Assembly: GCF_040802235.1 (NCBI RefSeq) | Contig: NC_133158.1 | Span: 86,476,501-86,540,500, forward strand | DNA from: Manis javanica | Lineage: Eukaryota > Chordata > Mammalia > Pholidota > Manidae | Length of the DNA stretch: 64,000 nt | Direction of reading: 5' to 3' | In this document: positions 21,960-34,699 of the stretch, in pieces | How positions within the stretch are numbered: the first letter of the stretch is position 1 | How the letters are laid out: each line of letters opens with the position of its first letter | Program-made: the position numbers and the translations under genes | The notes under the pieces: generated by a model | What the model was told of the DNA's origin: nothing | The model's database searches: none | Seen by the model: only the letters and a program-made list of their open reading frames with translations

Positions 21960-22480
21960 GCCTCTAATAAATAAAAGAAAAAATTGGAGATGAGGCAGAG
22001 AGCAGAGAGAACTTAAACTACACTGAATATCCTCAAGAGATAGAAGATTTTTGATAAAAGAAAAAAACTGTCTCAGAGAAAAAAATTAAATACGATTCTT
22101 ATTAAAAAAATAGGCTGTGAAAAATGAAACATTCAAAATATACATAAACTTTAAGAAATTTCTCAGGAAATGCAAGGAGGAAATGATAGAAATCAGGAAG
22201 AAGAGGTATAAATAATAAAATGCCAATACGAGAAATTCAACAAATTGTTAAGAGCTCCAGAAAGAAAAAACAAAAAGCTGGAGAAAATGAGATTCCAAAA
22301 AATGATTCAAAAAACTTCCCAGAACTGGGGGTTTGAGTTTGAATTGAAAGGGCCCACCGAGTCAGCAAACCAATGGTGATGTAAAAAGCCAACACCCCAT
22401 CCTACAAGTGAGGACTGGCAGAATACAAGAACACAGAAATGGAAAGAATAAATTTAATGAATTTGACAAAAAGCTTGTAA
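21960..22480 (+). repeat. HAL1-like (half-L1) fragment
   Basis: A-rich sequence with 'AAAACTTCCCAGAACTGGG', 'GAATTGAAAGGGCCCACCG' and 'ACAAGAACACAGAAATGGA' is reminiscent of the HAL1/L1 ORF1 C-terminal region. It is diverged and frame-broken. Confidence 0.55.
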
Positions 22481-22559
22481 TCCTAAGGCATTATACTAGG
22501 TACCATCAGACACAAAAAACAAGCTGAAGGCCATCCCTATCTCTAGTTAAAAAAACAAA

Positions 22560-23950
22560 AAAGTTAAACAGTAAGAGGAGGTGAAAATTTCATTATCATA
22601 ACTATAATCATAGGACATCAACCACTACATTTTTCTCTTGTCTTGGTTCCTATCTTCAGATTTTTTTTTTTTTTTAAGCAAGAGCCACCTTGGAGTGTCT
22701 CAGTCCAAATCCCCAGCACTTGTCCTGGGTGAGGAAGGCCAGCCCTTTGTTTTTGCGACCCCCCTTCACTGGTACACATAATCACACTCAGCATATACTC
22801 ATACACACTTTTACACATACACATGTGCACAAAAACTTACACACCCACCCACATTCGAACAGCCTGGGGCCTCCTGAACAATCCCATTCTGTTACTCAGG
22901 GAGAGGCTGTTTCTCAGCCTTCCACAGTTGAAGAGGCTCTGTCCATCTGAGATTAGAAACGAGGTCTGTAATTTACACTCTTATTCCCTATCTCTTCCTA
23001 TATTTTGCTAGACTTTCAATAGTTTACTTGATATTCAGATAAGCCAGTAGTGTCTGTCCTCTAAGGGTTTTGTACCCTGCCTCTTGAAGAATGTGCAAAT
23101 TTTTCCCAGTATGTCCACTGCTAGCTTTTCAGCAGCAACCAAATTCAATTCTTCCCTGCTCTGGGCACTGTCTTCTGTCCCACCAGGCCTTGCACAGCCA
23201 TCCCACTTGCCACCGTTAGAGAGATTCAAAGCCCTTAGGCGTCGGTGCATGTGGCCAGCCGCTCCCAGTCCCTCTGGAGGAGGACTTCACAGCTTTTCCA
23301 AAGAGTAAGCCAGTGGGGGAACTAAGATCTCAGCTGACTCCGGTTTCCTTTCCAGGGGCTGTTTGAAAGATGAGTGCCAACCAGGCTTAGGGAAAGTGAG
23401 CTAGAACCAGCAGAATGTTTGAGAAGCCAGGAGTACCAGCCAGACATGTAGAATGCTTTACACCTACAGCCAACATAATTTATATTCCTGTCAAATTGTG
23501 TGTCTTTCTTTGCAACCCCACTTTTTGTTATATAAAAGAGAGGGGAAAGAGGTGTTATCTTTATTTTTAGTCTTCTTTTTATTATTATTATTACTATTAC
23601 TATTCAACCATTGTGAAGGAGACAACGCTCAAGATCCTGGGCAGTGGACTGTTTTTATTTTTTCAACACCAATTACTCAGTCATTTACCAAGACAGCACA
23701 TTAAGTGAACTTGACCTTTTTGTGTAGCCTTCAATCCATTCCCACAAAGATGGTCCCTCCACTGTAGATAATGTCACACAACCTCTCCAGCCTATGGCAA
23801 TGCTTTTGGTGTCGTCCACATTTGTTATGACGTTAGATTAAGCTTTTACCCTTAGGCCCTTGTTAAAATGCACATCTGTTAGCCAGGAGGTTAACAGAAG
23901 AGGCCATCTGTTTGTCCAGAACGCAGGCCTGGGGATGCCTATCACAGTGT
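22560..23950. other. Noncoding stretch
   Basis: A T-run (22660-22676), a CA-rich patch (22770-22850) and a TTA-repeat patch (23577-23602). No gene recognised. Confidence 0.55.
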
Positions 23951-23959
23951 TTATTGAGA

Positions 23960-24080
23960 AGGCAGCTGAGTGTTGTGAACAGAGGCCCTGACCTGGTTGT
24001 GAACAGATCTTGGATGCAGGCCTGTATTTGCTACTCACTTGCTTATTATAAGCCTCAGTTTCCCCAGGTGTGTTTCCCAA
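23960..24080 (+). repeat. MIR fragment
   Basis: 'CAGAGGCCCTGACCTGG', 'TTGCTACTCACTTGCTTATTA', 'AGCCTCAGTTTCCCCAGG' matches MIR core order. Confidence 0.7.
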
Positions 24081-25139
24081 TCAAAAAGAAATTGCACTCA
24101 CAGAATTGTACTCAACGGAATTGTACTCACTGACCTCTAAGAGTCCGTCCCATCTTAAAATTTAGTGATTCTATATTCTGAATATAATATCTATCCTGAT
24201 ACCTCAGCCACCAAGAACAAGGCTGAATTTTTTCTAATGAATAAACATTGCATTTAAAATATCTATACAACATATATACTTTCCAAAACATGCAAACAAT
24301 TCCAGCTGGTTACCTTTTGGATGTTTATATTAAAACCAATTCAACAATACTCCCGGGCACTATTCCCAAAACATTTTCATTTGATTGGGAATTGTTTAAA
24401 TTTTAATCCATGCCCTTCCCTCTCCCAACTGCACTCTTCTTAGAATGTGGCATTTGAAATACTGGCTGCAATGCCCTGAATTCCCTTACTAATCATGTAT
24501 CTCAGCAGTATTCCTGCTGCCCATTTGGATGATTCTTGGCCCACTATATAGGATGTGTGGTGGAGTAGAGAGAATGCATTTATAAGATTTATGGGTGTAT
24601 TTCTGTGGATTTCCTTTTCCTCCCAAGAGTGCCTGCCAAGGGCCCACTTCTCTCCCCAATCAGCATCAATACTGCATACGACTGTGCTCTTCTCTTCTCT
24701 TTCACTTTTTCTTTTAAAACATTTAAGATCATAGCAAAACCATCCTCCCAAATACTTCTGCTAGCACAAACTCCAGAACAACAAACAAAAAAACAAATCA
24801 AACTGTGCAGATTCCCTAAGTCAAACAAGCTCATTTTATATACATTCACAGCTGCACTGCTTTCCTAATGCCTGTTTCACTGCTCTTCCCAAACTGTACT
24901 CAGGCTGGATCCCAGTCTTCACTGGCCGTGGGAATGAAAAGGGTAGCAGCAGGGACTGCGAGAGGGGCTTCCAGCAGGACCCCGCAGAGGGTCGATCCCC
25001 AGCTCGAGGACAGAGCCCTCCGGGGCTTCCTCAGGCTTTGACCACGCCACACAACAACCCACCCATGTCTTCTCTTTACAACTCTTCCCTCCCACTCCTT
25101 CGCTGACCCAAACACTTATGGAGACTGAGATTTATTACA
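24081..25139. other. Noncoding stretch with a small GC-richer patch
   Basis: 24900-25050 is locally GC-rich with several CpGs. Short ORFs on both strands (71-103 codons) have no recognised homology. Confidence 0.5.
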
Positions 25140-25378
25140 TTAGGAGCTACCATATTTTCAGCAACAATTATGTACCAGGAACTGAGGTACCCATTTCATA
25201 TAAGTTGTATTACTGAATCTTACACAATCTTACAAGTCAGGTATTACCTTGTTTGTTTTAAACCAGGAAATTAAGGCTCAGGGAGGTTAAATAACTTGCT
25301 TAAGGTCCACAGACAATAAGAACTTGAGCCTAGATGTGTATGCAGGTCTATATCACTGTCTGAATACAGGGTTGCTTA
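25140..25378 (-). repeat. MIR, near full length, antisense
   Basis: In plus orientation: 'TATGTACCAGGAACTGAGG', 'GAATCTTACACAATCTTAC', 'CCAGGAAATTAAGGCTCAGG', 'GAGGTTAAATAACTTGC', 'AAGGTCCACAGACAATAAG', which is the complement order of MIR. Confidence 0.85.
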
Positions 25379-26120
25379 AAAGGATTAATAACCAGAAGGT
25401 AGTATTGGATGAGCACAAAAGTGGTAAAGACTAACCAGGTACCCCACTCCCCCTCCATCAAAAGATCACATCATGCTACTTCACTTGTACAGAAGACCTG
25501 AATCAGTACCTGTTTGCACAAACTGAAAGAAATTAGAAAATGCAAAAAGCAAAAATAATGTAGTGTTTGTTTTGCTGTGAGCTCTTACAGAGGCAGGGCA
25601 CACCCCAGCAAGGAGAACGACACCGCCCAGCCCCCACCCTGGAAATACACACACTCAGCATCTCACAATCAAGCTGCCATAGCTTCAAACTGTGTCTGTG
25701 AGGATCTGTGCTTTAATTCAATTTATTTTGCGCATCCATTAGCAAGAGATGGCCTAACAAAAGCTTAAGAGGAGTTATTTTTGGGGTATGGGAAGGCTCA
25801 CAAATTTTCCATATAAATTTATGGTAAAAAAAAAATTTATGGTAATTGCTTCTTTGCTTTACTCCATTTCTACTTACATAAGTTTTCATAGGAACATTCT
25901 CCTTTCAGATAGTGAGGAGAACCTATACCATGGTTTAATCAAAACTGTCACAACTATATGTGTGTAGGAAAGACTCAACCAACAACTTCCACGGTCGTCT
26001 TATTCAGTGATTAGAAATGGCATCTGGTATCAATAGGGAAAGCTTCCAGCCATAAAGAACAGTCAGCCCAACTTTTATTAGCCTAAATATATCTTTCTCA
26101 CACACACACAAAAGTCTAAG
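25379..26120. other. Noncoding stretch
   Basis: One 63-codon ORF (25577-25768) without recognised homology; otherwise nothing supportable. Confidence 0.5.
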
Positions 26121-26121
26121 G

Positions 26122-26635
26122 CAGTGTTGGCCAAGAGAATATAATGTGAGAAATAAATTCAGGTCACATATGTAATAGCAAAATTTATAGTAGCCACATT
26201 AAAAAAGTAAAAGGAAACAGGTTAAGTTAATTTTAATAACATTTTATTTAACCCAATATATCCAACAGGCAATCAATATTAATAATATAAATGGCATACT
26301 TTTTTTCATACTAAGTCTTTAAAATCTGGTGTGCAATCAGAGAAGACAAGTAGTGGCTCTGTGGCATCTTACCACTGATGGACAGGACTGCAATGGGGTA
26401 TGGGGGGACTCGATAATATGGGTGAACATAGTAACCACATTGTTTTTCATGTGAAACCTTCATAAGAGTGTATATCAATAATACCTTAATTTAAAAAATT
26501 GTATAAAATAAAATATAAATAAATAAGAATAAAATAAAATCTAGTGTGCATTTTATACTAACAGTACATCTCAATTCAGACTAGCCACATTTTAAATGCT
26601 CATTAGCTAGATGTGGCTAATGACCACCACACAGG
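26122..26635 (+). mobile_element. hAT-like nonautonomous DNA transposon, split by an L1
   Basis: Starts CAGTGTTGGCCAAGAGAATA, continues with 'TTTATAGTAGCCACATT', 'AAAAGGAAACAGGTTAAG', 'AACCCAATATATCC', resumes after an L1 insertion with 'AACAGTACATCTCAATTCAG' and 'ACTAGCCACATTTTAAATGC', and ends near 'GATGTGGCTAATGACCACC'. The order is that of a common mammalian element whose ends are complementary. No transposase is present. Confidence 0.8.
26336..26535 (+). mobile_element. 5'-truncated L1 3' UTR insertion with target-site duplication
   Basis: About 200 bases of the same 3' UTR type as the young L1 ('GACAAGTAGTGGCTCTGTGG', 'GATGGACAGGACTGCAATGG', 'GGGGGGACTCGATAATATGG', 'TAGTAACCACATTG'), ending in an A-rich tail. 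Flanked by AAAATCTGGTGTGCA (26321-26335) and AAAATCTAGTGTGCA (26536-26550), 14 of 15 identical. Removing it restores a continuous hAT element. Confidence 0.9.
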
Positions 26636-29600
26636 AAAGGAAAGAAACTGCTGGGGTTAGATTCCTAGTTCGCAGGGCTTTTCTCTCACATGTAACACCT
26701 CAGTTGCATAAAATGGCTGCCAGAGTACCAGACATTATATCAGTATCAAAAACAAGAACAGGGAAGAGGCACCAGCAGTAAATCTTAAAATCTTTTCCAG
26801 AATACTTCTGCGTACATCTGAGCAGTGTCCCAAAGTGACTCTTCATCACAAGAAGGACTGGGTAAGTGAGAAATCATATTTTTCTAATTTCCAGTGGAAG
26901 TATAAGAAGAGACTTGGAAATAGAAACATATTTGCTAACCAACTAGGACAGCCATAGGCATTGACTTAAAAGAATAAAAAAGAGTATATTTTAAAACAAT
27001 AAAAATTCTAGGAATCACAAAAATATGCTCTGCTTCATTTTTTAATATTTATGTAATACTCAACAAAACAATAAATAAGTTTTTCTTTCAGAATACTACC
27101 TATCAAGCTCACTTTTGCCATTTGCCAGCTAACACATTTGAAAGGAGAAGAGCAATGGAGCATCTGGAGGAGGGCATCTACCTCCCTTTCCCCACAGACC
27201 TTTCCTTGGTGAGTCCTCTGTGACTATATGAGTGCACAAAGTGAACACCAAATACAGCACTATTTATTCAAATTCCTATTGAGCAATGTCAGTGCTCATT
27301 TTACTACATCACAACATAGTAGAAATTAACAGTTTCTTCTAATTCTTCAACAATTCTTCTAGTCTCTTTCCAAACTAAATTATAGCAATAAACAGATCTA
27401 AGGTAATACAATCTCATTATTAACAAAATTCCATAGTTACCTTAATAAAAAGGAAAGAGATTTTTAGACTCAGAAAAATGAGTGATACATAGTTTTGACA
27501 TAGTCAACTTTGAAATTTGATTAATAAGAAATGGATGTAAATGATCTAATAATTTATACTGTAGAGATTTTTAATCTCTGTACAATTGTACAGATACTAA
27601 ATGTTATGGTAAACTTAAGGGTTGTATTTTAAAGCAGTTCTGTGTATTTTCTCTTCTCCCAAAAAATCCAAAAAACGTTTTCAATTATTTCACAATGATA
27701 TGACAGGCATATTTAATCTAACAGTAGAAACCTAAATTATATTTAATGAAGTTACTCCATGTAATGTTAAAGCTGGCGGTTTGTTTATTCAGTTTTAAAT
27801 AAGTAAGCATACAGGTATATGCAGGCATTCATATAACTAATGCTCTAATTATTCAAACAGCCCACTAGGTCATCAAATTGATTGTGTGAAGCAAAGTTGC
27901 CTTGAACTAGAATATAGGGCACTTTGCATGAGCTTACAACTATAAGCATAAAACTCCTCAGATGAAAACATGAATGAATTCAAACCATCAGAGAAATTAG
28001 GTCAATAACATAGTCTTTAACTGTAATCTCCTGAGATTTACATTTTGAAAAGGAATAGAAATACTTGAAATACATGGGAAAGAGTAATCCCATTATAACT
28101 TCACTGCACTGTAGCACATTGTATGAAGGACACAGGTTGACCTCACCACCACTAAGCCCCAGTTTCAAGAGATTTTATGATTGCTGCTTAATACATTAAA
28201 AACCAAATAAAAGAATAGTGTGTGCAACCTAGTATTATCACTAATACCATTAATCTCACTTAAAATCCTATTTTCTTTTAAAATGTTTAATGGCATGCAA
28301 ATGGTTGCATAGCTCTATACACATGTGGATGCCTGACTTCTATAATCTATGACACAGGATAATAATAGTGCACACTATAAATCAGTGACTCAGTGACATA
28401 AACTCAGTGCATGAATTGCCAATGGATCATGCTTTCCTGTCATTATGGTACTGAGTAAATACGAGCTCAGGGCTGTTAACACCTCTCTGGGCTTTGACAC
28501 GCCACCAAGCAGGGCGCTGACGACCAGCTACACGAACACAGTGTATAGATCTACTGTACTGCTATTGCCAGTCATTCCTTGGAGACCTTAAAATTATGCT
28601 TGTGTCACTTGAAAATGACATAAAATCACACTGTTCTATTTGGGAATACAAATCGGTGATTATTTTAAATTTAAGAGATAAAAACTGTGAATACTTTAAT
28701 TCTAATTAAAAAGAATGAGGGAACTCATTTAAATTCAAATAACTATAACTTTACCTCCAGCATCAACGCATGATTTATATACACAAGCAAAAGACCTTTG
28801 GTGCTGCAGACTTAGATGAAAGCTTGGAGCGAGGGAGAAATTATACTGTGAAGCACTGAAAATGTGAAATTCAATGTTACATCCTTATTCCTAAGTGCCC
28901 TTCACATACCCTATCATGTGGCTCAGCCCTCCTACTGTCCACCTCTTCTCTTTCCCTCTGCTCTCCTTTGCCCACATTCTCTGAAGAAACCAAAATTATC
29001 CTACCTTCTTACAGAGAAAGTCAGTTATCATCAGCCCCTGTAACCAAACTCAGCAAAGCAATACATTTTCATATCCAAAGTTATATTAATGAGCTATGCT
29101 CACTCTCCAACTTCCTATGAATATTTGCTGAAATAAAGGAAAAGTATAGTGATTTTGGAACCTCACTGATAAGACTTAGAACACAATTCCTTAGAAAGCA
29201 GGTATCGACAGGTTTTTTTAAAACATATTTTTCAATTATAAATAGATCAAATGTTTTAAATGACCTAAAACCTAAACGTTTGTAGTTTAGAGTTGTGTTC
29301 ATGTAAAGTATGCATTGGTCTAAAATGTAAGTCAAAACCCTACTCACTTAAAAACAAATCTAACCAAGTATGAAAAATAAGTAATTTACAATGTCTATAA
29401 TCTGAGACGTTTTAAAAATCAAAATTAGAATAAAGCAACTGATTTTTACATATCAATCTATAGATAACAATTTACTCATTTTCCTATATGTGAGAAGTCA
29501 AACTGAAATAATAATTGGTAACATAAGGATGGAGATCTACAGAAACTTCAAAATCTAAACTTATGTGTGACATTTTTTCACTGTCTTCACTGAGTTTATT

Positions 29601-30604
29601 ATATAGAAGTATTTTATAACTATCCCTAAAGCCCAAATCCTGCTAGAACTTAAAAATCACTAGCCAGATGAATGTTTCAACATTTATCCCTACTGGTTTC
29701 TAGCTCTGTCTGTAAATGCCTCGTGCTTTTTGATCTAAGACATGTCTACAGTTTTCATATTGTTCTATGAGGGAAATAAAAATAAATCACCTAATAGAAT
29801 TTCACTTCCTCTGATTCCTAAGATTCTGAAAACTAGATTAATTATATGGGAAATAAGTCATCTTGGGGTGGGTAGTCCTTAAGGCATCCAATTGTGAATT
29901 AGCCACTTTTCTGTAAAGGCACAGACGTATAAATAATACTATTTTATTTAAAATAGTCATATATGTGGCAAACAGAAGAACTTTTTGGAATTCAAAGTGG
30001 ATGCGAACATATATAATAAGTTTGATGATCCACAAAAGATAAAATCTATTTAAAAAATTACTATTTTAAGAGTAGCTAAGTCTTATTTTTTAAAATTATT
30101 AATAAGGATTGCATGCATCTTAATTGCATGCATGATAAATTATCTTGAGATTCAGGAAATTATCAGGTCATTATCCACTAATACTTCAACCAGTGTTTAA
30201 AGAGCTACTAAGAATGAGACTATTCCAGTAATCTAATAATAACACTGACATCTTTTCAAAGTCTTTTAGAAATGTTAAACTATTTGGTTGCATCAAACAC
30301 TAATGGGCACTACATCTTTTAAAGACCTAAGCAGCAATTCATAAATACACTGATGCATATACTACAGGGAAGTTAATAATCATACGAATCAAATCTTTCA
30401 CACTTCCTTACTCTACAGTGTCTACATCTGAAAGATGTAAGAATTTTACATTTAATTTTATGACTGAAGGTAAGCTAAAATGTATATACCAACTGATAAA
30501 ATTAAAATGCAAGCATTAAAAAAAAGCTATTGAGTATAATTTCATACATAATGAAGTAAATATGTGCTCTTTATTAATCACTAATTTTAACTAATAAATT
30601 TAGC
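26636..30604. other. AT-rich noncoding stretch, no repeats recognised
   Basis: Roughly 4 kb with few recognisable repeats and no ORF above 88 codons. Freedom from young repeats is mildly unusual for this window. A small CpG-bearing patch occurs at 28440-28550. Confidence 0.55.
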
Positions 30605-30768
30605 ACTTACCCTGTTATAAGCAAATACATATAATTTTAATTTTTAAAACAGTCCCATACATTAATTACCTAATCTCCATAAGGTTCTTAAGGCTGAGAA
30701 AGTTTAAGCAACTTTCCCATATTTATGTAGCCAGCCACAGTAGGAAGTCAGGAGGCTGATTCCAACAT
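30605..30768 (-). repeat. MIR, antisense
   Basis: 'GTTATAAGCAAATACATATAA', 'TAATCTCCATAAGG', 'GGCTGAGAAAGTTTAAGCAAC', 'TATTTATGTAGCCAGCCAC' and 'GTCAGGAGGCTGATTCC' follow the MIR complement order. Confidence 0.7.
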
Positions 30769-31667
30769 TAATGTACTTAGTCACCCTTTCAGAATCACCC
30801 ACATAATAAGATAAGAGAAATTGAAGCTTAAAATAGCTGTTTGAAAGGTAACACTTTCTAAGTATGTCTGTGTAACAAGCAGCAGTTCCACTTCCCAGTA
30901 ACGCTGTATCACCAAAAGAAATGAATAGTATAACTTATGGATTGATAAACTAAATGTATCAGAGACCCTTAATTCTACAACATATGTTTTTATGTTCCAG
31001 CATTTTATGAATTTTGTCTTATTATCAAAGTCAAAGAATCTTCCCATTTCCAGGCAGTGTATTTCCTGTGCTTTTGAGACATTATTCCACATAAGAGGCA
31101 TCTATTGATTTGATTATTGTCTTGATAGTACAACATGTGGTTGTACTTTAATTAAAATTTGCATTATTAGTTATAAGATAAAATATCCAAAGAATATTTC
31201 ATTTTCATTAAAAGGCAGCATTAAAATAAAAATCATCTCAGTATCCTCACCTGCAAAAAAGGTTACAGGGCAGTTTTTATCAGATTGTTATAAAGAGTAA
31301 GCATGTAACAGGCGAAGTGTTTGCTGTTCCATGACAATGCTAATTAAGAGGAAGAGTTGGAGGGTGCAAAAGAGCATGAAAAATAGCTGCAGGATATAAA
31401 CTTATGAAAGAGAACAAAAGCACAGTTCAACAGAGGAATAACCTATTTAATTTCTTGGATGGCAACAGACCAAGTGCTTCAGAGGACCTAGAAATGGGTG
31501 ATACTCCCATGGAAATAAAGCTGTTCCATATTATCATTGAAACCTATCTAAAAATGTCACTTCAAACCCATATAGTTTAAAGTACAACTCAAATTTTCTT
31601 CCCCAAGATCTCCCACTTACCCCTTTTCTCAAAAGCTTGGTACCTACATCATTCCCTGCACTGTTAT
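30769..31667. other. Noncoding stretch
   Basis: One 106-codon minus ORF (30781-31101) with no recognised domain. Nothing else found. Confidence 0.5.
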
Positions 31668-32098
31668 GTTATAGTGGACTGAATAGTGCTCCAAAAAAAC
31701 TCATGTCTTAAGAGTGTGGCCTTATTTGAAAGAGGGTCTTTGCAGATATAATTAACGAAGACAAGGCCTTCTGGACTAGCATGCGCCCTTAATCCAGAGA
31801 CTGGTGTCCTTACAAGAGGAAGGCACATAGAGGCTCAGGGGAGAGGCCGCGTGAAGACAGAGGCAGAGACTGGAGAGACACAGCTCCAAGCCAGAACATC
31901 AGGGAATGGGAGGAGCCGCTAGAGGCTAGGAGGAGGCAACGAAGGATTCTTCCCCAAAGGCATCAGAGGGAGCTTGGCCCTGCCCACATCTTCATTTCAG
32001 ACTTCGGGCACCCTCAACTGTGAAAGAATAAATTTCTGTTGTTTTAAGCCACCAAGTTGTGGAACTTTGTTAGGGCAGCCCTAGAAAGCTAATACAAA
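31668..32098 (+). repeat. MLT1-type (ERVL-MaLR) LTR, near complete
   Basis: Begins 'TATAGTGGACTGAATAGTGC', then 'GTGTGGCCTTATTTGAAAG', 'GGGTCTTTGCAGATATAAT', 'GGTGTCCTTACAAGAGGA', 'CAGAGGCAGAGACTGGAG', 'AGGAGGCAACGAAGGATTC', 'TGTGAAAGAATAAATTTC' and 'TTTGTTAGGGCAGCCCTAG'. These are diagnostic blocks of this LTR class, including the AATAAA signal. Confidence 0.92.
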
Positions 32099-32379
32099 CT
32101 CTTATTCACTCCTCTGGACCCTGTCTAAATGGTCTTTTCTATCCCAACAGACTTATCCAACACCTTAAGGCAGACCCCATTGACTCCTCCTGATCTCATT
32201 AATATTCTCTATTCTCAACAGCCAAAGCCTATGAATCCATCCCACATAATTTAGCAACAAGTTGTCAGCTCTTTAAGGGTAGAACCCTATCTTCTATTTG
32301 TTTAGGCCCACGATGTCCAGCATTTACAAGATGCTCAACACAGTGCCTAAGTGAGTAAGTCCAGAGCAAAGCTAGTCCA

Positions 32380-32615
32380 GACAACTAGGTTTCAGTTCTT
32401 GGCTTTGCCAATTACAAGTCTATAATGTCGAACAACCAACCCCTTGTGTTCCTGCTCTGTCTCACTTGCCTTATGAGTAAAATGAAAGTAACAATAGTCC
32501 TTCTGTTGCAAGATTGTTCTAAGACAATGAAGGAGTTAACACCTATACATCACTCAGAACAGTAAGTACCTAGCACACAGTAAGTACTTGCAGTTATCAT
32601 TTTTATTACTATATC
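32380..32615 (+). repeat. MIR, near full length
   Basis: 'AACTAGGTTTCAGTTCTTGG', 'GCCAATTACAAGTCTATAATG', 'CTCACTTGCCTTATGAG', 'TAAAATGAAAGTAACAATAG', 'AGTACCTAGCACACAGTAAG' follow the MIR consensus order to its 3' end. Confidence 0.9.
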
Positions 32616-32811
32616 CAAAGAAAATGCATATTAAAATACATCTATTTGAGACTGGGTGTGGACAGGTGGCTAGAAAGGAGCCATAAATGAACAAAGCAAA
32701 CATAAAGAATTAGTCAAATGTTTTGCTCTCCAAACTCCCCCATCCCCATTATTTTCTGTAATAATCAGAAGAGTCATTATTTTTAGAGGAATCAACTAAA
32801 CATTTTTTCTA

Positions 32812-33330
32812 GGATGTGATAATTAATGTGTCAATTTGACTAGGCAGAGGGTTGCCCAGATAGCTGGTAAAACATTGTTTCTGAGTGTATGTGTGAGGTT
32901 TTCTGGAAACGATTAGCATTTAAGTTGGTAAACTGAGTAAAGATTGCCCTCACTCATTCAGCTGAGCTTCATCCAATCCACTGACAGCCTGAACAGAACA
33001 AAAAGGCAAAGGAAAGTCAAATTTGCTCCCTCTGCTTGAATGCGATGCCCATCTTCTTCTGCCCCTGTGTATCATTCCTTCTGGGTCCTGGGCCTTAAGA
33101 CTATGGCCAGAATTCACACCATTGGCCCCTGGTTCTCAGGCCTTTCAGCTTGGACTGAATTACAGCACTAGTTTCCCTGGTTCTTGTCTGCTAGCAGACA
33201 GCAGACTGTGGCACTCTGACCTCCGTAAGTGCAGGAACCATTCCTGTAACAAACGTCCTCACAGACAGACAGATAGATCAATACTATTAGTTCTGTTTCT
33301 CTGGAGAACTCTGATTAGCACAAGGAATAA
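32812..33330 (+). repeat. Ancient interspersed repeat ('GTGTCAATTTGACTAGG ... TCTCTGGAGAACTCTGATTAG' type)
   Basis: The left block 'AATTAATGTGTCAATTTGAC', 'GCCCAGATAGCTGGTAAAAC', 'TCATCCAATCCACTGACAG', 'GAACAGAACAAAAAGGCAAAG' and the right block 'TTCTGTTTCTCTGGAGAACT' are well known from a common mammalian repeat whose name I do not recall. The 110-codon ORF 33023-33355 lies inside it and is not a gene. Confidence 0.8.
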
Positions 33331-34655
33331 ACATGCCCTTCTCAGAAGACATTAGCCAAAATTCCAGGGATCCTCATATGGTTTGTTAATCTCAAGGCCC
33401 CTTGTCTCCTCCACTCAGGAACTTCCCTTCTTTATATCTTCCCTCTTTTCTCCCCCACAAATCCTACTCCATTTAAGCCCAAACTCCCACCTACAGCATG
33501 ATTACATCCCCAATTACTCAAACCCACCCTAATCCTTTCTTCCTGTGAACTTCTAATACACCATAACACAAAATTCAGCACACAGATACTGACAATCTAT
33601 AATTTTCCATGTACATATATTATCTTCCCACTAGGCTGGAAGTTTAAGAGAAGAATAAGCAAGTTAGCAACAGACTGACTCCAAAATACATTCTCTTAAT
33701 TATACTTATGTGTTTAAATCTATATTTCTTACATAACCACAAATTCTTTAATACAGTTGTAACATCCTATACATTATAATATCCTTCCTAGGGCACTTCA
33801 GTTTATTTTTTTTTTAATGAGTAAGGGGTAATTCATCTGCTGTATTTGGCCCAAATAAAACATTTGTTTTATAATATTTACCAAGTAACATTTTGCTATT
33901 TCATAGTTACATTTTTAGAAAAGTAACAAGATGTGAGAAAAGCCCAAAAGGAAAGTTTCAAATAAATGGAATCATTTAGAGTAAAGAAACAAGGCAGATG
34001 ATGAAATAAATGAGGTTCGTGTTATATCTGATGAAAACTTGAGCTTAAATTTCTGCAGAAAAGAGTAAGATATGAGAAAAATTTTTTAAAGGTATAAATT
34101 TATAAAACATAAAACTGGAAGAGAAAAGATACTCCTCTTTTAAAACAATGAAGAGAGTAACTATCTAGTTGAACAAGATAGCTTCCTGTTCTGCATAAAA
34201 CCCCGGGGGTGGTCAAGATCCATCTATTCTATAAATCCTGAAATCAGCTTGAAAGAAACATATTAAATGTGTTTGGTTTAAAGAAAAAAAAAAGCTATGA
34301 TCCGTAATTTTATTCCTGCTGCTTTTCCTCAGTGAGTGATGATTACAATCAATTCTTAACCTTTTTAATTACAGGAAAATGGGCAGCTCAATTACACATC
34401 ACGGGGTGAAGTACAGTGGGGAAACAGCTGCAGCCACTGGAATTCAGGTACACAAGCAATAAAGACATTGTAAAGGGAAACAATACTCATCAAGTCCAAT
34501 AAACAAGCTATAAGAAAAGGCAATCTGACAAGAAGAAAGGGAAAATACCCATCTATACTTGTTTAATTTTATACTTAAACTCAGGGAAGGGCTCAAAATA
34601 TCTCAAAACCCTGTCAACAAAATTTTGAACAGAATACTGCTTTACCTCCCTAGCA
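33331..34655. other. Noncoding AT-rich stretch
   Basis: No gene, repeat or motif that I can support. Confidence 0.5.
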
Positions 34656-34699
34656 GACAAACTTCTTGATAAGAGATATTCTCTGTTTCCTATTCTACC

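Noticed and set aside
21679..21967. ORFs of repeated Cys-Val or His-Thr
   Set aside because: Translation of the CA/CT microsatellite.
30781..31101. 106-codon minus-strand ORF as a gene
   Set aside because: No recognisable domain; AT-rich noncoding context.
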